Source: Sphingosinicellaceae bacterium
Lineage (GTDB): Bacteria > Pseudomonadota > Alphaproteobacteria > Sphingomonadales > Sphingomonadaceae
NCBI GenBank assembly: GCA_019285715.1
Contig: CP079108.1
Span: forward strand, 124,001-188,000
DNA: 64,000 bases
Direction of reading: 5' to 3'
Shown here: positions 17,480 to 25,493 of the stretch, piece after piece
Layout: the number at the start of each line of letters is the position of its first letter
How positions within the stretch are numbered: the first letter of the stretch is position 1
Notes under the pieces: model-generated
Databases searched by the model: none
What the model saw: only the letters and a program-made list of their open reading frames with translations
Told to the model about the DNA's origin: nothing
Program-made: the position numbers and the translations under genes

Positions 17480-20248
17480 GTGAGCCCCGACCTGCCCTAT
17501 CCCGCGCTCGTCGCCAACCACGGCGGCACCTGGATCGCGGGTCCCTCCGGCGGGTCGGAGGCAGTGTCGGCGCGGGATGCGGTGCGGCGGGCGGCGGATA
17601 CGCCGATGCTGATTCTGAACGCGGCGGTGACCGCGAGCCGGCTCGGTTTGCCCGAAATCTCGGGGCTCGACCTGCTGGAACTGTTTGCCTTCGTCCATCC
17701 GGCGAAGTTCGCGGTGCCGACCGCGGGCGGGCTGGCGGCGGCGCTCGGCTTGCCGGTTCCGGGCGGGCAGGGGGACGAGGCAAAATTCCTGCGGGTCGCG
17801 GCGGCGAAGATGCTCGACACGCTTGGCGATCCCGCATGGCCCGAGCGGCACGGTGCGTGGGGCGTTCTGCAGTCACTGGCGCGGCTGCGCTGGTCGTGGG
17901 GCGGCGAGGTCGGGCGGCGGCTCAGGCAGCCCGAACGGCCCGAGCGCACGGTGTTCACGACCCTGCCGAAGTGGGAGGACGCTGCGCCCCGCCCCCGGCC
18001 GCGCGACATCGCGCTGCCCGACGGGGCGGTCGACGGAGCGCTCGACAAGCTGCTCGGGCTCGGCTCGGAGCGCCGCACCGGGCAGCGCGACTACGCCCGC
18101 GCGGTGGCGCACGCCTTCCGGCCGCGTAGCATGGCGACCGCGCCCAATGTCGCGCTGGCGGAGGCCGGCACCGGCATCGGCAAGACGCTGGGCTACCTCG
18201 CCCCGGCCGCTTTGTGGGCGAGCGAGGCCGGCGGCACGGTCTGGCTGTCGACCTACACCAAGGCCCTGCAGCGCCAGCTCGATCACGAGGCCGGGCGCGC
18301 CTACCCCGACGCCGCCGCCAAGCGGGCCAAGGTCGTCGTCCGCAAGGGCCGCGAGAACTACCTGTGCCTGCTCAACCTCGAGGACGCGGTGCAGGGCGGT
18401 TTCCTGGGCCGCGCCGGGATCTTCGCGCAGCTGGCGGCACGCTGGGCCGAATACTCGCGCGATGGCGACATGGTCGGCGGCGACTTGCCGGGCTGGCTCG
18501 CGACGCTGTTCGGGCGCGCCGCGTTCTCGGGGCTGACCGACCGGCGCGGCGAGTGCATCTACGCCGGCTGCCCGCACTACCGGACCTGCTTCATCGAGCG
18601 CAGCACCCGCGCGTCGGCACAGGCCGACCTCGTCATCGCCAACCACGCGCTGGTGATGATCAACGCCGTGCGCGGCCGCGACGAGGCCGGGCGGATGACG
18701 CGGATCGTCTTCGACGAGGGGCATCACCTGTTCGACGCGGCGGATTCGACCTTCGCGCTGCACCTGTCGGCGCGGGAATGCGTCGAGCTGCGCAGCTGGA
18801 TCCTCGGCCCCGACAAGGCGGCGCGGGGCCGGCGGCGCGGGCTGGCGGCGCGGCTGTCGGACATCATTGCCTACGACGACGCGGGGGCGCTCGCGCTGGA
18901 GGCCGCGGGCAAGGCGGCACGCGCGCTCCCCGCCGACGGCTGGGGGCAGCGCCTGGTCGGCGGCGACCCCTACGGCGCGGTCGAGGGCCTGCTCAGCGCG
19001 GTCCGTGCCCAGGTCCATGCCCGCGCCCTCGGCGGCGAGGCGGGCTACAGCCTCGAGAGCGAAGTCGCCGAGGTGCTGCCGGTGGTGATCGACGCCGCCG
19101 GACCCGCGGCCGCAGCCTTCGAGGCGCTGGCGGCGCCGCTGCTGGCACTCGAGGCGCGCCTGATCGCGGTGCTGGAGGAGGCACCCGACTGGCTCGATGG
19201 TCCATCGCGGGCGCGGCTCGACGGTGCGGCGGCGGGCCTGCGGTTGCGCGCGCAGCTGCTGCAAAGCTGGATCGTGCTGCTCGCGCGGCTCGGCGGCCCG
19301 GCGGACCCCGAGTTCATCGACTGGTTCGCGGTCGACCGGGTCGAGGGGCGCGAATACGACGTCGGCATCCATCGCCACTGGCTCGACCCGACGCGGCCCT
19401 TCGCCAAGGCGGTCCTCGAACCGGCGCACGGCGTGCTGGTGACGTCTGCAACATTGCGCGCGCGGGGCGTCGCCGATTCGGACGACGACCGCGAATGGCG
19501 CGATACCGAGATGCGCACCGGCGCGACCCACCTCGCACTACCGCCGCACCGCTTCGCCGTCGACAGCCCGTTCGACTATGCCGCGAACTCGCGGGTGTTC
19601 GTCGTCACCGACGTCCGGCGCGGCGACCTGCCGGGGCTGGCGGCGGCGTACAAGCGCCTGATCGTGGCGGCCGGCGGCGGCACGCTCGGGCTGTTCACCG
19701 CGATCGCGCGGCTGAAGGCGGTCCACACCCGCATCGCCGACCCGCTGCACCGCGCCGGGCTGCCGCTGTTCGCCCAGCACGTCGACCCGATCGATACCGG
19801 TACGCTGGTCGACATCTTCCGCGCCGACCCGCACGCCAGCCTGCTCGGCACCGATGCGCTCAGGGACGGTGTCGACGTGCCGGGCCACTCGCTGCGGCTG
19901 GTGGTCATGGAGGGCGTGCCGTGGCCGCGGCCGACTGTGCTCCACGCGGCGCGGCGCGCGGCGTTCGGCGGCGCGGCCTACGACGACCTGGTGACGATGG
20001 GCCGGCTGGCGCAGGCGTTCGGGCGGTTAATCCGCCGCGCCGACGACTGCGGCGCGTTCGTCCTGCTCGGGCCGGCGGTGCCGTCGCGGCTGCTCGCGGC
20101 GTTCCCGCCCGGCACGCCGGTGGCGCGCGTCACCCTCGACGAGGCGGTCGCGGCGATCGCCGGAACGACGACCGCTGCGCTCGCGGCAAACGCGGTCGCG
20201 CCGGCTGCGACAACCAAAGCGGACCCGCTCGTCGACATAAGCGGCTGA
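17480..20248 (+). CDS. DinG/XPD-like iron-sulfur ATP-dependent DNA helicase
   Basis: A 922-residue SF2 helicase. Walker A is in EAGTGIGKTLGY (near residue 230) and the DEAH-type Walker B is FDEGHHLFD (near 410). Four cysteines between them (NYLC, RGEC, AGCP, RTCF) match the 4Fe-4S cluster of XPD/DinG helicases, which unwind damaged or R-loop DNA 5' to 3'. The C-terminal motifs include LVTSATL and LGTDALRDGVDVPG. The GTG at 17480 (VSPDLPYPALV) is taken as start; an upstream TTG at 17420 is possible. The first 200 residues are not recognised. sixA follows after 31 bases. Confidence 0.85.
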   Translation: MSPDLPYPALVANHGGTWIAGPSGGSEAVSARDAVRRAADTPMLILNAAVTASRLGLPEISGLDLLELFAFVHPAKFAVPTAGGLAAALGLPVPGGQGDEAKFLRVAAAKMLDTLGDPAWPERHGAWGVLQSLARLRWSWGGEVGRRLRQPERPERTVFTTLPKWEDAAPRPRPRDIALPDGAVDGALDKLLGLGSERRTGQRDYARAVAHAFRPRSMATAPNVALAEAGTGIGKTLGYLAPAALWASEAGGTVWLSTYTKALQRQLDHEAGRAYPDAAAKRAKVVVRKGRENYLCLLNLEDAVQGGFLGRAGIFAQLAARWAEYSRDGDMVGGDLPGWLATLFGRAAFSGLTDRRGECIYAGCPHYRTCFIERSTRASAQADLVIANHALVMINAVRGRDEAGRMTRIVFDEGHHLFDAADSTFALHLSARECVELRSWILGPDKAARGRRRGLAARLSDIIAYDDAGALALEAAGKAARALPADGWGQRLVGGDPYGAVEGLLSAVRAQVHARALGGEAGYSLESEVAEVLPVVIDAAGPAAAAFEALAAPLLALEARLIAVLEEAPDWLDGPSRARLDGAAAGLRLRAQLLQSWIVLLARLGGPADPEFIDWFAVDRVEGREYDVGIHRHWLDPTRPFAKAVLEPAHGVLVTSATLRARGVADSDDDREWRDTEMRTGATHLALPPHRFAVDSPFDYAANSRVFVVTDVRRGDLPGLAAAYKRLIVAAGGGTLGLFTAIARLKAVHTRIADPLHRAGLPLFAQHVDPIDTGTLVDIFRADPHASLLGTDALRDGVDVPGHSLRLVVMEGVPWPRPTVLHAARRAAFGGAAYDDLVTMGRLAQAFGRLIRRADDCGAFVLLGPAVPSRLLAAFPPGTPVARVTLDEAVAAIAGTTTAALAANAVAPAATTKADPLVDISG

Positions 20249-20279
20249 AAGCGACTTCCATCTGTCACCCTGCCGACGC

Positions 20280-20825
20280 ATGGTGCAGCCCGTGAAGAAA
20301 TTAACCCTTCTGCGTCATGCCAAGTCGTCGTGGGACGACACCGTCGAGCGCGACTTCGATCGCCCGGTCAACGGCCGCGGCCGCCGTGCCGCTGCCCGCA
20401 TCGGGCGCTGGATCGCCGACGAGGGGCTGGCTTTCGACCATGTCGTCGCGTCGCCGGCGGTGCGCGTCCGCCAGACCATCGAGGGTGTCGAGGATGGGCT
20501 CGGCCGGCCGCTGCGCCCATTGTGGGACACGCGAATCTACCTGTCATCCGCGGCGACGCTGTTGCTGCTCATCCAGCAGCTCAGCGACGAGAAGCAGGAC
20601 GCGCTGCTGATCGGCCACAACCCCGGCTGCGAGGACCTGCTGCTGATGCTGGTGCCGCCCGGCGGCGACATGCGCGGCGAGGCCGAGCTGAAATACCCGA
20701 CCGCAACGCTGGCGCGCATGGAGCTCGACATCGAGCGCTGGGCCGACGCGGACGAGAATATCGGCAATCTGGTGCGCTTCATCCGGCCGCGCGACCTCGA
20801 CCCGACGCTGGGGCCGGACGACTGA
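20280..20825 (+). CDS. sixA: SixA-type phosphohistidine phosphatase
   Basis: A 181-residue histidine-phosphatase superfamily protein with the catalytic RHG-type motif as LTLLRHAKSSW (about residues 8-18), RPVNGRGRRAA, VASPAVRVRQT, and the second catalytic His in LLIGHNPGCEDL. SixA removes phosphate from phosphohistidine in HPt or PTS proteins. A GTG at 20292 would give a shorter start (VKKLTLLRH). It may be co-transcribed with the helicase 31 bases upstream. Confidence 0.85.
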   Translation: MVQPVKKLTLLRHAKSSWDDTVERDFDRPVNGRGRRAAARIGRWIADEGLAFDHVVASPAVRVRQTIEGVEDGLGRPLRPLWDTRIYLSSAATLLLLIQQLSDEKQDALLIGHNPGCEDLLLMLVPPGGDMRGEAELKYPTATLARMELDIERWADADENIGNLVRFIRPRDLDPTLGPDD

Positions 20826-20881
20826 GCGTCGGTGCTGCGGCGACGCGTGATTGAGCGACTTGACCGACCCCCAAAACGCAT

Positions 20882-20914
20882 CCGCCCCGACGCCTGACTT
20901 TGGCGTCGGGGCGG
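20882..20914 (-). terminator. Candidate intrinsic terminator hairpin (13-bp stem)
   Basis: CCGCCCCGACGCC (20882-20894) pairs perfectly with GGCGTCGGGGCGG (20902-20914) around a 7-base loop. On the minus strand it is followed five bases later by TTTT; on the plus strand no T-run follows. It may end a minus-strand transcript from the structured region, or act as a bidirectional end for sixA. Confidence 0.45.
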
Positions 20915-21159
20915 TGCCGTGGCACGCCGGGGTCAAGCGACGTACCGCGGGTGGCACACACGGCAGGGCCGTGCCGTGTGCACCGTCTCGCAACCCCGGC
21001 AACCGAAGGATTTCGACATGCCGGGGTCGCGGGGGACCGTGAGTCTGGAGTTTTTCCGGTCTGCTCTGCCCGCCCCCGGAGTTCGGTGGGCAGGAAGGCG
21101 CCGGTCATTGCCCCGTGCTCGTGGCGCTCTTATGCCCACCCGCCATCGGCGTGAGCAGG

Positions 21160-21229
21160 TGCAACAACCGTCGCCAACGCGCATGCAACCGTTGCGCGAT
21201 TAGTTGCACCGTGTTGCAGTAAAGTTGCA
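21160..21229. promoter_or_regulatory. Cluster of GTTGCA/TGCAAC boxes upstream of the XRE-like gene
   Basis: TGCAAC occurs at 21160 and 21184. The second is part of the perfect inverted repeat GCAACCGTTGC. GTTGCA occurs at 21203, 21213 and 21224, spaced 10 and 11 bases apart, about one helical turn. The cluster ends 46 bases before the ATG at 21276 and is a likely operator, probably for the XRE-like protein itself. Confidence 0.6.
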
Positions 21230-21275
21230 TTCGAGTCTTGCCGCCGTCACGACCGCGCGGCATGAACCGTTCATA

Positions 21276-22205
21276 ATGGCGAGTGGGGTCAGCTTTGCGA
21301 ACCGTCTCGAACTGGTCCTCAAGGCCCTGTCGATGTCGCGCGCCCGTCTCGCGGCCGATCTCGGCATCGACAAATCGCTCGCCGGTCGCTGGGTGTCGGG
21401 TGCGGTTCAGCCGTCGGCCTATAACATGGAGCGGCTGACCGCGCTGATCGCCGGGCGTTGCGCGGGCTTTACCATGCTCGACTGGGACCGCGACCTGTCG
21501 GCGCTGGCCGAACGGCTCGGCGTCGCCCCGACCGACGGCAACGGCTCCGGCCTGCCCCCGGAGGATCGCCGCCAGGCGCTGCTGCCGCCCTTGCCCTACG
21601 GCCTCGTCGAACTGGCGCGGCGCGAGACCCGGCGGCGCGGCGCCGCCTATGAGGGGCGCTGGCGGACCACCCGGCTGTCGAGCTCGGGGGCGCTGCGCTA
21701 CATGGTCGAGCACGCGCTGATTCGCTGCGACGGCGATTCACTCGAGTTTCGACACTTTGGCGGTGGCTGGGCGGTACGCGGCTGGCTGCTGGTGCTGTCG
21801 GTCCAGCTTTACGGCGTGATCTGCGACGGTTCCGACGATTCGATCGGCTTCTACGTGCTCAATGGGGTCACCGCGGCGCGTGCCGATTGCTTCGACGGGA
21901 TCTTCTCGACGGTCTGCGCCGACCGCGGACTGACCCCGAACGCGCAGGTCATCGTCTTCGAGCGCGTCGGCAACCTCGGCGCTGACGACGACGACTGGAT
22001 CGCCGGCCATGTTTCACAGAGCGCTGTCGTCGATGCCGACGATATTCCCGCCAACATCCGGGCCGCGGTCGCGCCGGATATCGGCCCCGCCGCGGTCGCA
22101 GCCGGGGGCGATGCGATGCTGCGCGTACCGATTTCGCGTTCCCTGTGCGTCGGCGCCCTCGGCGGGATCGAGCGCGTCGGGGCGCTCGGCGGGATCGAGC
22201 GCTAG
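21276..22205 (+). CDS. XRE-like helix-turn-helix protein with unassigned C-terminal domain
   Basis: A 309-residue protein. A Cro/C1-type helix-turn-helix is visible at about residues 8-60 (LELVLKALSMSRARLAADLG, then KSLAGRWVSGAVQPSAYNMERLTAL). Residues 110-285 hold no recognised domain (YEGRWRTTRLSSSGALRYMV and GFYVLNGVTAARADCFDGIF are landmarks). The protein ends with the same nine residues, VGALGGIER, twice. The ATG at 21276 is chosen; the frame is open to a TTG at 21204. It ends 5 bases from the convergent 22210 gene. Likely a regulator acting on the boxes upstream; target unknown. Confidence 0.72.
   Translation: MASGVSFANRLELVLKALSMSRARLAADLGIDKSLAGRWVSGAVQPSAYNMERLTALIAGRCAGFTMLDWDRDLSALAERLGVAPTDGNGSGLPPEDRRQALLPPLPYGLVELARRETRRRGAAYEGRWRTTRLSSSGALRYMVEHALIRCDGDSLEFRHFGGGWAVRGWLLVLSVQLYGVICDGSDDSIGFYVLNGVTAARADCFDGIFSTVCADRGLTPNAQVIVFERVGNLGADDDDWIAGHVSQSAVVDADDIPANIRAAVAPDIGPAAVAAGGDAMLRVPISRSLCVGALGGIERVGALGGIER
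22149..22202 (+). repeat. Tandem 27-base duplication at the end of the XRE-like gene
   Basis: Two adjacent 27-base copies (22149-22175 and 22176-22202), each encoding VGALGGIER, stand directly before the TAG stop. They differ at two third-codon positions only (GGC/GGG and GCC/GCG). Confidence 0.85.
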
Positions 22206-22209
22206 CCGG

Positions 22210-22557
22210 TCAGACCCGGATCGGCCTGACGCCGAGGCCGTGGTCGCCGCTGCAGTCGGGCTCCTCGGTGATGCGGACGCCGTGGCCGGTCAGCGGTACG
22301 AAGATGCGCAGCGCCGCATCGTCGGGGCACGGCCGATAGCTCCACACGAACTCCCAGCCGTCGGGCCACGTCAGCCGCCGCGCCTTGCCGAAATGCACGA
22401 CGGGGTCACCACTCGATGCCACGAAGCGCACCGCCGTCGCCTTGGCGATGCTGTCGGCCTGCGCTTCGTTGATGACCCGCGGCGCGTACCACAGCCACGC
22501 CGCGACACCCAGGATCAGGCCGGCGGCAATCAGCTTGAGGGCGGCCCAGCGCGTCAT
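22210..22557 (-). CDS. Small membrane-anchored hypothetical protein coupled to dedA
   Basis: A 115-residue protein with one N-terminal hydrophobic segment (about residues 4-22, WAALKLIAAGLILGVAAWLW) and a hydrophilic remainder containing WPDGWEFVWSYRPC and a second Cys near the end. It may be a signal anchor with a periplasmic domain. Its ATG overlaps the dedA stop as ATGA, so it is translated with dedA. No family is recognised. Confidence 0.7.
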   Translation of the reverse strand: MTRWAALKLIAAGLILGVAAWLWYAPRVINEAQADSIAKATAVRFVASSGDPVVHFGKARRLTWPDGWEFVWSYRPCPDDAALRIFVPLTGHGVRITEEPDCSGDHGLGVRPIRV

Positions 22558-23150
22558 GCCTTGCGCCAGGTCGCGAGGCGGAAAAGGTAGGTCGCGAGCG
22601 CGATGCCGATGACGCCGTACGACACCGGCCCGAGCCACTGCTCGATCTGCGGCAGCGCTGATTTCCCCAGCCTGTAGCCCGCCAGCGTCAGCGCGCTGGT
22701 CCATACCGTCGTGCCGAGCGTCGACCAGGCCAGGAACGCCGGCCAGCGCATGCCGACCATCCCGGCAGGGATCGAGACGATGCTGCGCACGCCCGGCACG
22801 CAGCGCCCGGCCCCGACCACCCACGGCCCGGCGCGCTCGAACCAGTGCCGTACCCGCTCGACGCTGGCGCGGTCGAGGGTGAGCCAGCGGCCGTGGCGGT
22901 CGATCCATGCCTCGAAGCGCTCGACGCCGAGCCGGCGGGCGAGCGCGAAGAACGCGATGTTGCCGCCCATCGAGCCGGCGACGCCACCGAAGATCGCCCC
23001 CGCGATCGGCATGTCGCCGCGCGCCGCCGCGACCCCGGCGAGAGGCATCACGACCTCGGACGGGATCGGCGGGAAGAAGGTCTCGATCAGGGTCAGCGCC
23101 GCGACGCCCGCGATGCCGCCATTCCCGATGACATCGGCGATCCAGCTCAC
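22554..23150 (-). CDS. DedA-family inner-membrane protein
   Basis: A 198-residue DedA/SNARE-associated (VTT domain) protein. It has the family motifs ETFFPPIPSEVVMPLAG (about 23-39), the conserved Gly-rich AGSMGGNIAFF, and GRCVPGVRSIVSIPAG (about 113-128), followed by two C-terminal helices. DedA proteins are undecaprenyl-phosphate or phospholipid flippase-type proteins. The start codon is GTG within a 14-base tandem repeat. An in-frame ATG 42 bases upstream runs into a stop after five codons (MSWAL), so GTG is used. Confidence 0.85.
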   Translation of the reverse strand: MSWIADVIGNGGIAGVAALTLIETFFPPIPSEVVMPLAGVAAARGDMPIAGAIFGGVAGSMGGNIAFFALARRLGVERFEAWIDRHGRWLTLDRASVERVRHWFERAGPWVVGAGRCVPGVRSIVSIPAGMVGMRWPAFLAWSTLGTTVWTSALTLAGYRLGKSALPQIEQWLGPVSYGVIGIALATYLFRLATWRKA

Positions 23151-23191
23151 AGGACCCAGCTCACAGGGGCGAGCTCACAGGGCCCAGCTCA
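23144..23191 (-). repeat. 14-base tandem repeat spanning the dedA start codon
   Basis: AGCTCACAGGACCC, AGCTCACAGGGGCG and AGCTCACAGGGCCC stand head to tail at 23144-23185, followed by a partial AGCTCA to 23191. On the minus strand each unit contains GTGAGCT, and the outermost ends in ATGAGCT. 14 is not a multiple of 3, so unit number changes the frame. Confidence 0.85.
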
Positions 23192-23211
23192 TCGCAGGTC
23201 GATAATCCGTA

Positions 23212-24165
23212 TCACCGGGCCGCGTGCCGGGCCTCGATCGCGTCCCAGATCAGGCCGGGCGTGTCGGTGCCGTTGAAGCGGTCGATCGCGACGATGCCGG
23301 TCGGCGAGGTCACGTTGATCTCGGTCAGGTAGCCGGCGATGACGTCGATGCCGACGAAGACCAGCCCGCGGCGCTTGAGCTCGGGGCCGATGGCGAGGCA
23401 GATCTCGTGCTCGCGGGGGCTCAGGTCGGTCGCTTGTGCGCTGCCCCCGGCGGCGAGGTTGGAGCGGATCTCGCCGGCCTTGGGCAGGCGGTTGATTGCC
23501 CCGGTCGCAACGCCGTCGACCAGCACGATGCGCTTGTCGCCGGCACTGACGTCGGGGAGGAACTTCTGCACCATGAACGGCTCGTGCCAGACGTCGCTGA
23601 ACAGCTCGACCAGCGCGGGCAGGTTGGCGTCGCTCTCGCCGATGTGGAACACCGCCGAGCCGGCGTTGCCGTATAGCGGCTTGACCACGACCGCGCCGTG
23701 GCGGGCGCGGAACTCGACGGCATCGTCGAGGCGGCGGGTGACCAGGGTCGGCGGCATCAGGTCGGGGAAGCCGAGCACGAACAGCTTTTCCGGCGCGTTG
23801 CGGACCTCCGCGGGGTCGTTGACGACAAGCGTCTCGGTGGCGGCACGCTCGAGCAGATGCGTCGCGGTGATGTACGCCATGTCGAACGGCGGGTCCTGCC
23901 GCATCAGCACGACGTCGGTGTCGTGGCCGATGTCGATGACCTGAGTCTCGCCGGTCCAGTCGAAGTGCCGGCTGCCGTCCCGCCTCACGGTCAGCGGTCG
24001 CGCCCGGGTCCGTACGCGCCCAGCCTCGTACGACAGGTCGGTGGCGAGGTAATGCCACAGCCGGTGCCCGCGCTCCTGCGCCTTGAGCATCAGCGCGAAG
24101 GTCGAGTCGCCGGCGGTGTTGACGGTCTCGATAGGGTCCATCTGGACCGCGACCCGCAGGGCCAT
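23212..24165 (-). CDS. gshB: Glutathione synthetase
   Basis: A 317-residue ATP-grasp enzyme joining gamma-glutamylcysteine and glycine. It opens MALRVAVQMDPIETVNTAGD with the usual substrate loop. QDPPFDMAYITATHLLE lies near 91-107, the ATP-grasp strand VVVKPLYGNAGSAVF near 150-164, and GFVxIDVIAGYLTEINVTSPTG near the C-terminus holds the Mg-binding residues. The ATG at 24165 gives normal family length. It precedes the dedA operon by about 60 bases on the same strand. Confidence 0.95.
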   Translation of the reverse strand: MALRVAVQMDPIETVNTAGDSTFALMLKAQERGHRLWHYLATDLSYEAGRVRTRARPLTVRRDGSRHFDWTGETQVIDIGHDTDVVLMRQDPPFDMAYITATHLLERAATETLVVNDPAEVRNAPEKLFVLGFPDLMPPTLVTRRLDDAVEFRARHGAVVVKPLYGNAGSAVFHIGESDANLPALVELFSDVWHEPFMVQKFLPDVSAGDKRIVLVDGVATGAINRLPKAGEIRSNLAAGGSAQATDLSPREHEICLAIGPELKRRGLVFVGIDVIAGYLTEINVTSPTGIVAIDRFNGTDTPGLIWDAIEARHAAR

Positions 24166-24259
24166 GTGCAATGTCTCCGGGTTGGTGGCCGGGTCTAGCG
24201 GGTTGGCGGAGCGGGGGCCAATCTTTTGCTCCTCCCCGGCTTCGGGGAGCAGCAAGACC

Positions 24260-25114
24260 TCAGCTGTTCGACCGCGCCAGCGCCTGCAGCGCGTCAGCGA
24301 TCCGTGTCCTCGTGCGCGGGTCACGGGTGGTGTCGAGCATTGCCACCAGGCTGGCGCGGGCCGACACCGAGTCGCCCGCGAGCTGCTCGAGCCGGGCGCG
24401 CTCCCACCACAGGCCGGTCAGGCGCGGTGCCAGCGCGGTCATCCGCTCGGCGAGGACAAGCGCGCGACCGGTCTCGCCGCGACGGCGGGCGCGAGTCGCC
24501 TGGTTGCTGAGCAGGCGGACCAACACCTCGCGGTTGCTGAGCGGGCGGAGATGCTCGCGCTCCGGCGTGACGTGGCCGCCGAGTGCGCGGTCGACGAGCT
24601 CGCCGATGCCGTCCGCATCGAGCGTCCGGCCATGGTCGAAGGGGTCGAGGACGATGCGGTCGCCGTCGCCGCCGAGCGCCATCACGACATGGCCGGGCAG
24701 GCCGAGCACCTGCGCCGTCCAGCCGACGCGCCGGGCGATCGCCGCGTACAGCAGCGACAGCGTCACCGGGAGGCCGCGGCGGCGCTCGAAGACCATCGCC
24801 AGGTCGGCGTTGGCGGGGTTGTCGTAATCCTCGGTATCGCCGCCCAGGCCCTCCTCGCCCGACAGCAAGGCGACCAGCAGCGCGGCCCGTTCGGCGCTGG
24901 CGGTGATGCCTGAGCTTTGGGCCAGCAGGCGCCCGGCCAACCCGGCGATGCGCGCCTTGAGCGGCGACAGGTCGCTGCCGGGGCGGTCGGCACCAGCGCA
25001 GGCGAGGGCCGCGTCGGCGAGGTCGATGTCGGCGTCGTCGAGCAGCCCGAGACGAGCCAGCGCCGGGTCCATCGCGGGGTCGATCCCGCCGGAATCCATC
25101 GACTTGCGTACCAT
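24260..25114 (-). CDS. SirB1-like transglutaminase-fold protein
   Basis: A 284-residue protein of the SirB1/transglutaminase-like family. It has the family pattern EDYDNPANADLAMVFERRRG (about 100-119), LPVTLSLLYAAIARRVGW, LGLPGHVVMAL and DRIVLDPFDHGRTL. The usual transglutaminase Cys is replaced (LPVTLSLLY), as in other SirB1 proteins, so catalysis is doubtful. A C-terminal TPR-like region follows. The ATG at 25114 has AGGAG 9 bases upstream. The role is unknown; it lies just after yraN. Confidence 0.78.
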   Translation of the reverse strand: MVRKSMDSGGIDPAMDPALARLGLLDDADIDLADAALACAGADRPGSDLSPLKARIAGLAGRLLAQSSGITASAERAALLVALLSGEEGLGGDTEDYDNPANADLAMVFERRRGLPVTLSLLYAAIARRVGWTAQVLGLPGHVVMALGGDGDRIVLDPFDHGRTLDADGIGELVDRALGGHVTPEREHLRPLSNREVLVRLLSNQATRARRRGETGRALVLAERMTALAPRLTGLWWERARLEQLAGDSVSARASLVAMLDTTRDPRTRTRIADALQALARSNS

Positions 25115-25124
25115 CGACCTGCTC

Positions 25125-25493
25125 CTACCAGTCCCCTGACCATATCGAACGCAAGTGAACCGGCCATTTCCACGGCAGCACGATGATGGCGTCGATCCGG
25201 GTCGTCGTGCAACCATCTCCGTAACGCGCGGCGAGGATTTCGGCAGCACGGGCGACGCGTCGCAGGTCCGCACGCCGCAGCGCTTCCTGTCCGGCGACGA
25301 GCGTCGCGCGCGCCTTGACCTCGACGAAGACCAGCGTGTGTCCGCGCCGCACGACCAGATCGACCTCACCACCGGGGACTCGGGCGCGGCGCGCCAGGAT
25401 CGCGTAGCCGTGGCAACGCAGCCACCACGCGGCGATGCCCTCGGCACGACGGCCCCGGCGCTCGGCGGCGTTGCGGCTCGCGGTGTCACGCAT
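25125..25493 (-). CDS. yraN: YraN/UPF0102 endonuclease-fold protein
   Basis: A 122-residue protein of the UPF0102 family, which has a Holliday-junction-resolvase-like PD-(D/E)xK fold. GGEVDLVVRRG and LVFVEVKAR (about residues 41-61) carry the D and E-x-K residues. The ATG at 25493 overlaps the rsmI stop by 8 bases, the conserved rsmI-yraN arrangement. The molecular role is not established. Confidence 0.88.
   Translation of the reverse strand: MRDTASRNAAERRGRRAEGIAAWWLRCHGYAILARRARVPGGEVDLVVRRGHTLVFVEVKARATLVAGQEALRRADLRRVARAAEILAARYGDGCTTTRIDAIIVLPWKWPVHLRSIWSGDW

Larger units (their letters stand above)
20826..21275. other. 450-base intergenic region with stacked strong hairpins
   Basis: No convincing gene. 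At least four strong inverted repeats follow one another: 20882-20914; GGCACACACGGCA with TGCCGTGTGCACC near 20952-20983; CCCCGGCA with TGCCGGGG near 20994-21026; and CTGCCC with GGGCAG near 21066-21095. They are followed by the GTTGCA box cluster at 21160-21229. The series could be a structured RNA on either strand. No match to tmRNA, 6S, SRP or RNase P RNA motifs was recognised. Confidence 0.5.

Noticed and set aside
20933-21019. A 28-codon minus-strand ORF with two CxxC pairs in the structured gap
   Set aside because: It looks like a tiny zinc ribbon, but has no ribosome-binding site and overlaps strong hairpins; chance is as likely.
20870-21240. tmRNA, 6S, SRP RNA or RNase P RNA
   Set aside because: No tag-peptide ORF, GGAAGG SRP loop, GAGGAAAGTC-type RNase P core or 6S central bubble was recognised.
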